30,000 bases of DNA, taken from Zygnema cylindricum (Eukaryota > Streptophyta > Zygnematophyceae > Zygnematales > Zygnemataceae). Under the pieces are notes generated by a model that made no database searches, was not told where the DNA came from, and saw nothing but the letters and a program-made list of their open reading frames with translations. Position 1 is the stretch's first letter. Each line of letters opens with the position of its first letter. A program made the translations under genes and the position numbers. This document shows positions 1 through 8,745 of this stretch, in pieces. The stretch is taken from positions 1 to 30,000 of the forward strand of contig JBBHKE010000071.1 of assembly GCA_037447655.1 (NCBI GenBank), read 5' to 3'.

Positions 1-475
1 CGGCGGGTGACACGTGGCGAGGAATGATTGGACAACAGATATCACGCGGGGAGCAACTATGGCTCAGGAATTGACACGCGTCAAACGGAGTGGCCATGCC
101 GTATAATGGCCGTAGAAGAAGTACAGCGGTACCTGTACCTTCTTGTTCATTACACTCTTTTGATTGGCTAAGTACACTAGTAGTAGGTATTGAGAGGGAG
201 CTCAGAAAAATTAGATTTGCGCCTCTCTCATAGAGTGCATTTGTTTTTATAAACCATCTTTGGTTAGCCATAATTTAATGCTCAGATAAGCAATTTCATT
301 TATTCTTTTTGCTGCGGACTCAAGGGAGTCCAACCTACACAAAGGTGTAGTCGGTCAGAGATTTTGCATACCAGGGTGGCTCTTATTCATTGCCAAAGTA
401 AAATTTGCAAATATTATCCTAGAGGTTTTATATAAGCTTGACATTCTGTGTACCAATGGAGGTCACATAACTACA
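1..475 (+). mobile_element. 3' part of a Ty1/copia-type LTR, left end outside window
   Basis: The last 180 bases align by eye with the ends of the other LTRs here (5572-5758, and the reverse complements of 4682-4870 and of F). The shared landmarks are the stretch around 306-345, the ACCAGGGTGGC-like block near 380, the CCTAGAGG block near 419 and the terminal ATGGAGGTCACATAACTACA at 456-475. A TATA-like element (TATAAAC) lies at 248-254 and GTAC motifs lie at about 120-150 and 170. No PBS follows the terminal CA; a TG microsatellite does. The piece is therefore a 3' LTR or a solo LTR, not the 5' LTR of element B. Confidence 0.75.
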
Positions 476-540
476 ATGTGTGTGTGTGTGTGTGTCGCAC
501 ACACGTGTGTGTGTGTCGCACACATGTATGTGTGTGTGTG
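476..540. repeat. TG/CA microsatellite with interspersed CGCACACA
   Basis: This is an almost uninterrupted alternating purine-pyrimidine tract made of TG runs broken by two CGCACACA blocks. It lies exactly between the CA end of a + strand LTR (475) and the broken end of a - strand LTR (541). Apparent reading frames here (Cys-Val repeats) are low-complexity artefacts. Confidence 0.9.
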
Positions 541-783
541 TACCTCCCATCTTTTTTGGTATCAAATAATATGGCGCCACGTGGCACCACGTGACGCTAT
601 GTCAGAATGCCGCCAAAATCTCACTTTGGGTGGCGGCTACAATGCTGGCCGTCCGATCAAATATTGTTTACACAGTTCAAATTCGCGTACGTGCGTGAAT
701 TGTTCCTCTTCGTTTGTTTGGTGTTAATTAACCGTCGCGTTAATGTTTATATATCTTTGAAACCCGTCACGTGTATCGTATCG

Positions 784-858
784 TTAATGCCTTAGTGGAT
801 AAGGCTAAGGATTACATAGTAAAACACAGACACAGGTTCAAATCCGGATCTAGGCAAC
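784..858 (+). other. tRNA-like module (A box / B box) antisense within LTR type 1
   Basis: A D-arm-like GCCTTAGTGGATAAGGC is followed about 40 nt later by GGTTCAAATCC (835-845), which fits the RNA polymerase III B-box consensus GGTTCRANNCC. Equivalent modules occur at the same place in the other type 1 LTRs. No full cloverleaf can be drawn, so this is a tRNA-derived or SINE-like segment and not a tRNA gene. Confidence 0.55.
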
Positions 859-932
859 GTTCTTGTAAATTATCCTCTACTTCAAAATTTGCCACTTTTT
901 AAATATGTTGCAGCCATGGCGTGCATTTGATC

Positions 933-940
<8 letters not shown>

Positions 941-979
<39 letters not shown>
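941..979. repeat. CT/GA microsatellite in LTR U3
   Basis: About 19 CT units lie here. The equivalent site in the 5' LTR (about 5506-5520) has only a few CT units, so the tract expanded after insertion. Confidence 0.9.
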
Positions 980-980
<1 letters not shown>

Positions 981-1032
981 TTAACATAAAAATAAAATAT
1001 GTAAGTGAACTATTAATTACCTCTTTTCAACA

Positions 1033-1050
1033 CTCCCCTTAATTCCTAAT
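1033..1050 (-). promoter_or_regulatory. Element A polypurine tract
   Basis: On the - strand a purine-rich AATTAAGGGGAG ends immediately before the LTR start TGTTGAAAAG. This is the expected plus-strand primer position. C, F and E have the same arrangement (purines ending in GGGAG or AGGAG). Confidence 0.75.
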
Positions 1051-2584
1051 CACTTTTCAATTTTAATACACAGTTTTCTCTACATAAAATCAACTTAGGG
1101 GAAGGCACTGGTTTTGTCATCATGTTTGCAATCGTTTCTCTATCAGTTTTATGAACCAGTTTAATGATTTTATTTTCAACCTTCTCTTTGACAAAACTTA
1201 GTCTAATATCCATATGCTTAGCTTTGAAGTGATGTTTCGGATTAGCTACAATAGAGATAGCAACTTTATTATCACAAAAATCATTTTGAGTTTTAGACAT
1301 CATGAACCCTAGTTCTTCAAGAAGAGATTTAACTCACATGAATTCTTTAGTGGCAGCACAGGAAGCCATGTATTCAGCTTCCATAGTGGACTGAGCAACT
1401 ACTTTTTGTTGCTTGCTACTCGAACAACATGCACCGGATCCAATTTGCAACACATATCCAGTCATACACCACCTTAAAAGCACATCTCCATAACTAGCAT
1501 CACTCCATGTGGTGATGTTAGTGTGCTCCCTTCCCTAATACAACCACAATTCCCTTGTCCCCACCAAATACCTCATCACCATTTTTGCAGCAACCTTGTC
1601 TGAGTTTCTTGGTTTATATAGACTTCTACTAAAAACACCTACAGCTGCAGCTATATCCGGACGGGTACAGTTCATAAAATAGATTAAACTGCCTACAATC
1701 TGTTGATAAGGGATATTTTCCATATCTTTTCTTTCTATCTCATCCATCTCATCATTAATGATCAATATTCCTCTCTCTTCACTCCCCTCAAACATTTTTT
1801 TCAAATCCATGGGAGTAGTACATCTGTTTGCTTTTTCCATCTGAATTTTTTTCTAACATATTACGGATTGCTTCTTTTTGAGTGAGTCTTTTAATCCTAT
1901 TCCCTCTATCCCTTTCCATATGAATTCCCAAAATGTACTTCGCTTCGTCGAGATCTTTCATTTCAAAACGAGTTCTAAGATAACGTTTTAGTTTGTTTAT
2001 CTTATCTAAGGACTTGCTTAAGACCAACAAATCATCCACATAAATAACAATAAATATCACTCCATTCTCATCCTTAAATAAATATATGGAGTGATTTGAA
2101 CTAATTCTGATATACCCCAAACCGATCATAATTCATCTAGCTTTACATTCCATTGTCGCGGTGCTTGCTTAAGCCCATAGAGTGATATTATTAGTTTGCA
2201 TACCTTGCTTTCTTCCCCGCTTTCCAAGACTCCTTCCAGTTGCCTCGTGTAAATTTCTTCTTCTAACTCTCTGTGCAAAAAGGCCGTTTTAATATCCGTT
2301 TGGTGTATTTCCATTTCCTTCGCTGCGGCTAAACTTAAAAGGATTCTAACAGAAGGAAATTTGACTACAGGTGCAAAGGTTTCTTCGTAGTCTATCCCCT
2401 CTTGTTGAGTATACCCTCTTGCAACTAACCAAGCTTTGTACCTCCGAATGGTATTATCCGGGTTTAATTTAAGTTTAAAAACCCACTTACATCCGATCCG
2501 TTTTCGGTCCGATGACAATCTACCAACTCCCATGTATTGGCTTCTATGATGGAGGTCATTTCTTAATTTATAGCAGTGATCCAC
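1046..2584 (-). pseudogene. Element A pol, reverse transcriptase and RNase H, decayed
   Basis: Read right to left, 2584-2126 carries the copia RT core (KWVFKLKLNPDNT, then IHQTDIKTAFLH with the first catalytic Asp, then SLYGLKQAPRQW). 2129-1788 carries IYVDDLLVLSKS with the catalytic YVDD, then FEMKDLDEAKYILGI. 1840-1535 carries the connection (VGSLIYFMNCTRPDIAAAV). RNase H follows to 1046 with CDNK, NPKHHFKAKHMDIR and the copia C-terminal NMMTKPVPSPK. Frames change near 2128 and 1840 and again in RNase H, where stops interrupt. The RT active-site residues survive but the polyprotein cannot be made. About 10 to 15 codons separate the end from the polypurine tract, as usual for the group. Confidence 0.9.
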
Positions 2585-2589
2585 CGGCT

Positions 2590-4102
2590 ACTTCTGAGGG
2601 TGTTTATGGCCTCTAAGTATGTATGTGGTTCATGTGGGTGAGACATATTTGTGAGTTGGTTATTTACTTCTCTTTCTTGAAGTCGTTCACTTCATCTTTT
2701 TCCCCCTTCAAAATCGGACGCCGGTATGGAAGGCATCCTTGGGTTTTGTTTAAGAAGATTTTAAGCTCCCCTATCTTCCAATTCCGGTGTCTTATCAAGT
2801 TCCTCATAAGTTTCCACTTTGTATTGTGGCGTTGCCTCGAATGTTGTCCTTTCCTCCTTTTTTGGTAGATCTGTAGATTTTCTTTTTCTTTATATTCCTT
2901 CTCTTCATTTTCAAATTCAAAGTCACAAAACTAATCCGTTTCAAATCTGATTTTGACTTCCTTATTATATTTGAACGGATCAATGGACTTTTCTTCATTC
3001 ATCACCACTATGTGTTTTACCAAAGTTATTTCTCTCTTTTTCAAGTTATACACTCATTATCCTTTTGTGCTCTCATCATATCCTACAAGATATCTTGGTT
3101 TCCCTCTCCCCTCTGACTTCCATTTAGTCTTATCGAAATCCAAACTGTAGACTTGACTTCCGAACACTCTCAAACTAGACAAGTTAAGCTTTCTTCATGT
3201 CCACCTCTTATACGGAGTTTCCTCCTTATTTGCTGAAGTTAGGACTCTATTTTTGATGAAATTAGCATAGTTCATAGACTCAGCCCAAAACTGCAACCCT
3301 ATCCTCTTATCACTTAACATACTTCTGGACATATCCCCTAAATTTTTATTCACTCGTTCTGCTACTCAATTTTGTTCTGAATTAAAGGGAACAATTTTCT
3401 CATGATGGTTTTTTTTTCTTTAAGATATTCTTCAAATTCCTTTGATATTCTTTCTCATTATCACTTCTTATCTCTTTTATTAAGGTTTCATGTATTTTTT
3501 CACTCCACACTTTATACTCTTTGAAACATCTCTATACCTCTTACTAATGTTTGAGAAAGTATACCTTCGTGTATCTAGACCAATCATCTGTGATAGTTAA
3601 CATCCACCTCTTCCCCCCATGTGAAGCATACCTAGCATGTCGCCAAACATCAGTGTGAATTAGATCCAATACTTTCTCTCTCCTAAATGTGGTTACCTTT
3701 GGAAATGGAAGTATATGAATCTTCCCTTGGGCACATCCAATGGAATCATCAAATGCCTCATTATCCTCAAAAGTAATACGCTCCACTATTTCTTTTTTTT
3801 TCATTTTTTTTACTCTATCTAGATGCAAATGACCCAACCTTTTGTGCCAAAGCATCATCTCACTTGCACACGAGTAGAGAACACTATTTTCATTGCAAAG
3901 TACAATTCTGAACATTCTTTGACTGTCTTTCTCAGCTATGAAATATACCTCATTATCAAAGCTTGCTGTGAAGATTCCTTTCCCAGTTCCTGTTTCAAAC
4001 TCTTGTTCATCTAGGACAGTTGTTGAGACTAAGTTCTTGCTAAGCAATGGAATGTAAAGAACGTTAGAGAGTGTTACAATTGAGGCCTTTCCATCATGCT
4101 CC
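2590..4102 (-). pseudogene. Element A pol, protease end, GAG-pre-integrase and integrase, decayed
   Basis: 4047-3544 encodes the end of the protease region (SKNLVSTTVLDEQEFETG), then the GAG-pre-integrase zinc module (LWHKRLGHLHLDRVKKM, and a Cys pair reduced to one near 3740). The start of the integrase core follows, with HTDVW (first catalytic Asp) and TITDDWSRYTKVYFLK. From 3540 to 2990 integrase continues in several frames: RSDNE for the second Asp near 3455, the C-terminal SMLSDKRIG stretch near 3310, and the GKGY-like region near 3100. Low-complexity T runs (3408-3420, 3795-3812) disrupt it further. 2590-2990 is the variable, degraded integrase-RT linker. Confidence 0.8.
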
Positions 4103-4681
4103 TAAATCATTGCAATAATTATTAATGTTTCCTCCTTTATAAGTATAAGCAGCAATCTTGTTTTCTTCCAACTGTTGCTGCTACAATGATCCACTCTTAT
4201 ATTTGATAAATAGTGATATTCAAATCTTAGATGAAAATTTGACATGCATAAGGGGAATGGAAATGCCCTTTGCTACACTTTTAAAAATTAAGAGCTTAGC
4301 CACCTTGTCTTTGTAGTTCCACTTTTCATACTCTGATATGTCAGTTTGAACCTTTGTCGTCGTTGCTGGTGGTGCTGTTGCCGATATCGCCTTCGACAAT
4401 GGTGTCATTGAGTTACAACTCATCCTTTTTCTCCTTCCATGAAAATCTCCTCTCCTTCCCCATCTTCATCTTCGGTGATGGTGGCAGCTGTTCTACCTAC
4501 TGTAGAGGCGGAGGTGCCAGAAAAACGTGTCCCTCCAAACCCAGGGGGAGGTGGGCATCGAATTTGTCCAAACACTATGCCCCATAGATGCTTCTCAAAT
4601 AATTCTCCCTCCATCATCATTTCCCAATAAAGAAAGTCTGATCCATCAAATATGGGCACCCTAGAGGGTGGGCCCATAACC
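4103..4681 (-). pseudogene. Element A gag, C-terminal half deleted
   Basis: The reading frame is open from the LTR (ATG at 4699-4701) through the PBS into Gag: VMGPPSRVPIFDGSDFLYW, a Pro-rich PPPPGFGG, an acidic EDEDGEGEE segment, then (4423-4220) SEYEKWNYKDKVAKLLIFKSVAKG, a copia-type UBN2 Gag domain. Near 4102 the sequence jumps from the NNYCNDLGA-like Gag segment straight to the end of protease. Compared with L (12161-13649), the rest of Gag, the zinc knuckle and the protease active site, roughly 0.8 kb, are gone. Stops also interrupt the remaining part. Confidence 0.85.
4667..4681 (-). promoter_or_regulatory. Element A primer-binding site, half-tRNA iMet type
   Basis: The - strand reads GGTTATGGGCCCACC directly after the LTR's terminal CA. 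This is complementary to 15 nt of the anticodon stem-loop of plant initiator tRNA-Met (from memory GGUGGGCCCAUAACC), not to the tRNA 3' end. The same priming mode is established for Drosophila copia. Confidence 0.85.
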
Positions 4682-4903
4682 TGAAATTCTGTGGTCTCCA
4701 TTGACCCACAGAAAGAGTAGCCTATGTAAAGCCTCTAGGACAATATTTGTCCGTTTCACTTTCCCACTGTATACGTGGAGCCAGAAACACAAATATTATG
4801 ACCACCCTCACCTCTGTGAGGAAAAGACTCCCCTGAGTCAAACACAAAAAAAATCACTGAATTTGCTCCCTTGAGCAGTAAGTTATGGCTGGTCAAAGAT
4901 GAC

Positions 4904-4910
4904 CTTTATA
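4904..4910 (-). promoter_or_regulatory. TATA box of type 1 LTR
   Basis: TATAAAG lies 228 bp from the U5 end of the LTR. The same motif is at 13873-13879 (LTR of L, 229 bp from its end) and 27557-27563 (LTR G), so the position is conserved. No transcript evidence is available here. Confidence 0.55.
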
Positions 4911-5352
4911 GTTACAAGCTCTCTTAGAGAGAGGTACCTAAATATCACTAAGTCTTGGTCTGCCTACTCACGACTACCTACTACTAAATCCTAGTCCAAT
5001 AGAAACACTATATAGTACAAGAAGGTACAATGCACAATGTACTTATTGTATGACCATTGTACGACTTGGTCTACAAGGTGAGACCTATCAAATCAGGAGC
5101 CATGGTTCCTCCTCCCATCTTTTCCGGTATTAAATAATGTGGCACCACGTGGCACCGCGTGACGCTATCTCCGAATGCCGCCAAAAGCTTACTTCGGGTG
5201 GCGGCTACAATGTTTGTCGTCCGATCAAATATATTTTATATGGTTCAGATTCGCGTACGTGCATGAATTCTTACTCTTCATTAGTTTGGTGTTAATCAGC
5301 CGTCGCGTGAATGTTTATATATCTTTGAAACCCGTCACATATATCGTTACAT

Positions 5353-5428
5353 TAACGCCTTAGTGGATAGGGCTAACGACTACATAGTGATCCACATACC
5401 AAGGTTCAAATCCGGATCTAGATAACGT
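5353..5428 (+). other. tRNA-like module antisense in element A 5' LTR
   Basis: GCCTTAGTGGATAGGGC is followed by GGTTCAAATCC at 5403-5413, an exact fit to the Pol III B-box consensus. It aligns with 784-858 and 28013-28090. Confidence 0.55.
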
Positions 5429-5571
5429 TTTGGTAAATTATCCTCTTCTTAAAAATTTGCCACTTTCTAAATATGGTGGCAGTCATGGCGTGTATTTGAT
5501 CCTCACTCTCTCTCTCTCTTTAGCGTATTAATAAAATAGATAAGTGAACTTTTAATTACCTCTTTTCAATA

Positions 5572-5758
5572 GGAGCAAATTCAGATATTCTTTTTGATAT
5601 CGACTCGGGGAGTCTTGTCTTCGCAAGGGTGAAGGTGACCAGAGTTTTGTCTACCAAGGAGGCAATTTTTTATGTTGAAACACAAAGGGGTTAGGATTAT
5701 CCTAGAGGCTTTCTGTGAGCTACCCATTCTGAGGACCTTTGGAGGTCTCAGAATTGTA
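5572..5758 (+). repeat. Element B 5' LTR, only the R-U5 end present
   Basis: It aligns with the last 190 bp of the other LTRs and ends GAATTGTA directly before the PBS. The piece begins close to where transcription should start in type 1 LTRs. The upstream part was displaced or lost when A entered. Confidence 0.8.
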
Positions 5759-5773
5759 GGTTATGGGCCCACC
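5759..5773 (+). promoter_or_regulatory. Element B primer-binding site, half-tRNA iMet type
   Basis: GGTTATGGGCCCACC, identical to the sites of A, L and C, abuts the LTR end. Confidence 0.85.
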
Positions 5774-6790
5774 ATCTAGGGTGCCCATCTTTAATGGAAC
5801 TGGATTCATATACTGAGAAAGTATGATGACAAGAGCTCTATGTGAGAAAAGGTTTTTAGGAATAGTGAGTGGACAGGTGAGGCGTCTGTCTAGTCTCGAC
5901 ATCACTATAGGGTTTGGAGGAAGCAGATTCACCAGAGATACATATCCATCTCAAACAGAGGAGACAAAGGAAGAGAGGTGGTGGAGCAAGGAAATGAGAA
6001 AGAGACGATTACATCAACAACAACCGGTTCATCATTCATGTCACCTATTCCGAGGAACAAGGAGAATAATAGTGATGCCTGGGACTACAACAATATGGCG
6101 ACAAAGTACTTCACCCTACGCCATCTTACTCAATGGCTTCCATCTCCTCATTTGCAGGTTGAGAGGGCATCGGATCTCTAGGTGGCTCTCATGGAGATGT
6201 ACTGAAGTGGTACAATTTAGAAACAACAGTTGGTTGATAAAAAAAATAATGCATATATATACAAAGGGGGGAAGGTGTTGGATTTTTATAATGAGCTTGC
6301 CACAATTATCATGGAGCTAGAGAGTGTTGGAAAAGTAGAAAGTGAAAATGAACAGGTTAACTGCTTGCTCATGAAGTTACTTGATGAGTTCAAGAATATA
6401 TTCAGCCGTGTGTAAGACTTGTTGGACTCAAGGTGGATATGGAATTCAGTGGTAGGGATGATTCTCGTGCGAGATAATACAATTGAGATTCGAAAGGGAG
6501 GATAGAGTGGGCAATCTCTGGCAAGCGGAACCAATTGGAGGAACAAGGATTCTAGAAAACCTTTCTTAAACTATGGAGGGGGGGGCAAAAAAATCATACC
6601 CATGAGTTCGGACCAAGGGTTCCCAACGATTTTTGTGATTTTTGTCAGAAACCAGGGCACTATATGGTGGAGTGTACTAAGTTAACGAACTTTGGTTATA
6701 GGAGGGGCAGATTGGTGGACCTCTAAAACGAAAGAAATAGGCTCTTATAACATAAGGACATGAGGAGGAATCCGAGGAAGAGGATGATGA
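5759..6790 (+). pseudogene. Element B gag with CCHC zinc knuckle, decayed
   Basis: The frame enters from the PBS (VMGPPSRVPIF), then MMTRALCEKRFLGIVSGQVRR, close to the Gag of C. A later segment (6230-6415) has YKGGKVLDFYNELATIIMELES and LMKLLDEF, the middle of the UBN2-type Gag domain. The nucleocapsid knuckle CDFCQKPGHYMVEC (CX2CX4HX4C) is at 6634-6675 with all four ligands intact. Stops (for example just after FIY near 5815) and frame changes near 5975, 6185, 6415 and 6720 break it. Confidence 0.85.
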
Positions 6791-7716
6791 GCTCTTGTTA
6801 GATGTGGAGTTGGAGGCGAAGACTGAAAATGAAGTTCCTCGGAAGCAAATATGTTCTTTGGGGGGATTAAAAAGTGAAGGAGGTTGGATTGTGGATTCGG
6901 GTGCCTCCATGCACATGTGTAAGAACAAACACATATTCACTAAGATGAGAAAGATTCCCACCGCAGAGACAGAGTATGGGGATAGGAGGGTAGTCACCAC
7001 TACTATGGTAGGATCAGTTGATCTGAAAGTCTTGGTGGAAGGAAAGACATCCATTGTAACATTCTCTGATGTGTTCTTTATTCCACAGTTAAACAAAAAA
7101 CATCATCTCAACGTTTGTGTTAGATGATAAGGGTTTTGAGACTAGCACTAGGAAGGGAACTTTTACTGAAAGCTTTGAGGAAGTTTATTTTAGTGCTGAA
7201 AAAGGTAGCGAAAGGATGTTTAGGCTGATTTTAAGCAATAAAATGAAGAAACTTTACTATACTGGCGTTCATGATATTATGTTGTAGAGGCTGGGACATG
7301 TGCATTTAGACAAGCTGAAAGAAATGAAAAAGATGGGAATAGGGGAAAGAATTCAGTTTGGAGAAAGTGAAAACATAACTGATTGTAGTGGTTGTGCTCC
7401 AGGTAAGGCACACATGTTACCCTTCCCAAAGGAAGTCACTTATAAAGGAGAGAAAGTGATAGACTTGGTACACACTGATATTTGGGGACCGGCCAAAGTG
7501 CCCTCATCTGAGGTAAAAGGTTTATGATGACAATCACTGATGATTGGTCTCGGTATTCTAGAGTGTATTTTTTGAAAAATAAATCAGAGGCCCCACAAAT
7601 TTTTAAGGAATATAAAGCATGGAATGAGAAACTCCATGAAACCTCTATTAAGAGAGTGAAGAGTGATAATGGGGGAGGGTATACCTCAAATCAGTTTGAG
7701 GATTTTATGACAGAAG
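6791..7716 (+). pseudogene. Element B protease, GAG-pre-integrase and first part of integrase
   Basis: The 6795-7127 frame holds the aspartic protease: GGWIVDSGASMHMC with active-site DSGAS at 6894-6908, then TAETEYGDRR, DLKVLVEGKTSIVTFSDVFFIPQ. After a shift near 7105, GAG-pre-integrase appears (LGHVHLDKLKEMKKMG, CSGCAPGKAHMLPFPK). Integrase begins at about 7440 with DLVHTDIWGPAKVP (first catalytic Asp), TITDDWSRYSRVYFLKNKSEAP and VKSDNGGGYTS (second catalytic Asp). The frame changes again at 7527. Coding stops at 7716 because element C is inserted; the region holding the catalytic Glu lies at 16795 onward. Confidence 0.9.
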
Positions 7717-8714
7717 TGCAATTCTGTATCCCCCATTGGACTACAAAATTCAGGAAGCCTCAATATAGTTTTTGACTATCCCACTTTCAACTTCAACCAC
7801 TACAACCCAATCAGGCAAACGAGCAATCTGAATCCACCCTTGTGCAGTCGGGACTCCCTTAAGTCCATAGCAAATAAAATCACAGAGAACGTCCAACCAG
7901 CCGATTAATTATCAAGTGGCAAAGATGCCAATATTTATACAAGCTTAATGGAAGAGAGGCGGCTACCTCCTCAATCCTCTAGGTCCTAAACCCCTCTCAC
8001 AACCCCTATCTATTGATGTACAAACCAATCAAAAGACTGTACAGTACAGAAAGGTACTATGGCCGATGTACTTTGTGTACGACCAGTGTACGACAAGGCC
8101 ATGGTGTGGACGTCTGTCTCGTTCGAACTTGTCCTCATGCTCTCAAGGATTCACGCTTTCCAATGTTATCTTGCCACGTGGTGTCAGGTTATGTGAGGCG
8201 CGAAAACCGCCAAAGCGGCTATTTCGGGACCTCCGCGATGATGTATGCTTCGGATCCAAACCGACTTTTAATACTAGCCATTCAAAATCAAATGCCTAGT
8301 ACATTAGTTTAGTGCGAATATATATTTGCACTATATTTCAACCGATTCACATGCTACTTATCACTAGTTCAGTTAATCAGATTATTGTACTTGATACTGT
8401 TTTAATAGTTTTTTAACCCTATGTACTCTGACGAAATTCTATGACAAACAGGTTAGAGTTTGACGGCTACGCCTCGCTCTGTCGGTCGGAGGTTTGAGTC
8501 TTGTTGGACTCACCTTTTTGTAAAGAGTGACCTGTGTCACTCTTTAGACTTGCATAAGGAGCTGAGGCACCCATGGCTCCATCACCTTCTCTCACCTTCA
8601 GTGACAAGAACAAGTATGGGGATAAGAGAGAGAGAGTGGAGGCAGGCTCCCTTTGCTTTTCTTTTACCTTTTTCCAGACCTAGAAAACACTTTCCAAATC
8701 TAACTATTTCAATA
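7717..8714 (-). repeat. Element C 3' LTR (type 2, 998 bp)
   Basis: Termini are TGCAATTC on the left and TTTCAATA on the right. It aligns along its length with 15833-16789 at roughly 90%. It is longer mainly because of extra sequence with a GA run near 8610-8655. A TATA box (TATAAATA, - strand) lies at 7932-7939. A dense GTAC cluster lies at 8015-8092 and a tRNA-like module at 8447-8516. Confidence 0.88.
8447..8516 (+). other. tRNA-like module antisense in type 2 LTR (element C, left)
   Basis: A D-arm-like ACAGGTTAGAG is followed by GGCTACGCCTCGCTCTGTCGG and GGTTTGAGTC, one base from the B-box consensus. It has the size and layout of a tRNA but no acceptor stem. The copy in the other LTR is at 16554-16622. 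Confidence 0.5.
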
Positions 8715-8731
8715 CTCCCTTTATTTTCTAG
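8715..8731 (-). promoter_or_regulatory. Element C polypurine tract
   Basis: The - strand reads CTAGAAAATAAAGGGAG directly before the LTR start. Confidence 0.75.
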
Positions 8732-8745
8732 TCTAACTTTAATTT

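Larger units (their letters stand above)
541..1032 (-). repeat. Element A 3' LTR (type 1), truncated at its U5 end
   Basis: It runs from the TGTTGAAAAGAGG terminus (read on the - strand from 1032) to the cut at 541. Relative to 4682-5571 it lacks about 425 bp at the U5 end. It holds two CACGTG G-boxes (578-583, 588-593), the GCCGCCA / TGGCGGC hairpin near 610-640, a TATATAAA on the - strand near 748-756, a tRNA-like module (784-858, + strand) and a CT repeat (941-979). Confidence 0.85.
541..5571 (-). mobile_element. Element A: decayed Ty1/copia retrotransposon, 3' LTR truncated
   Basis: The element reads right to left: 5' LTR (4682-5571), PBS (4667-4681), gag, protease remnant, integrase, RT, RNase H, polypurine tract (1033-1050) and truncated 3' LTR (541-1032). 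The two LTRs share the segment 545-1032 / 5107-5571 but differ at many positions (of the order of 15% by eye). A is therefore old, or its ends come from different copies. The right end adjoins an LTR fragment of element B, so A probably inserted in B's 5' LTR. The left TSD is lost with the truncated end. Confidence 0.85.
4682..5571 (-). repeat. Element A 5' LTR (type 1, 890 bp)
   Basis: On the + strand it starts TGAAATTCTG next to the PBS and ends TTTTCAATA, so on the - strand it begins TATTGAAAAGAGG (the canonical TG is mutated). A TATA box (TATAAAG, - strand) lies at 4904-4910, so the RNA probably starts near 4880 with an R-U5 of about 200 nt. Upstream in U3 are a GTAC cluster (about 5016-5062), a G-box (5146-5151), the GCCGCCA...TGGCGGC inverted repeat (5177-5205) and a tRNA-like module (5353-5428, + strand). 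Confidence 0.9.

Noticed and set aside
1-475. Missing upstream half of B's 5' LTR
   Set aside because: It includes its own complete LTR end (to 475), which B already has at 5572-5758, so the two overlap and cannot be one LTR.
476-540. CRISPR-like repeat array
   Set aside because: There are no unique spacers; it is a simple dinucleotide repeat in a eukaryotic LTR nest.
476-727. 83-codon open frame starting with Cys-Val repeats
   Set aside because: It is the TG microsatellite read in frame, continuing into an LTR; it has no domain and no homolog among the other copies.
784-858. Functional tRNA gene
   Set aside because: A and B boxes are present but I cannot pair an acceptor or anticodon stem, and all copies lie inside LTRs. 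Called a tRNA-like module instead.
1046-4701. Ty3/gypsy or caulimovirus-like element
   Set aside because: Integrase lies before RT and the RT motifs (YVDD, SLYGLKQAPRQW) and C-terminal RNase H are Ty1/copia. No chromodomain, movement protein or envelope-like frame was seen.
5823-6320. 165-codon + strand open frame
   Set aside because: Only its first part matches Gag of B; the rest is out of frame with the conserved Gag segments at 5978-6181 and 6230-6415, so it is not a separate gene.
7717-7850. Start of another gag and a tandem LTR-internal-LTR array
   Set aside because: At first the CCCATTGG region looked like a gag start left of the LTR. The PBS position in C's other LTR shows it is the LTR's own end, and the TSD confirms the boundary at 7717.
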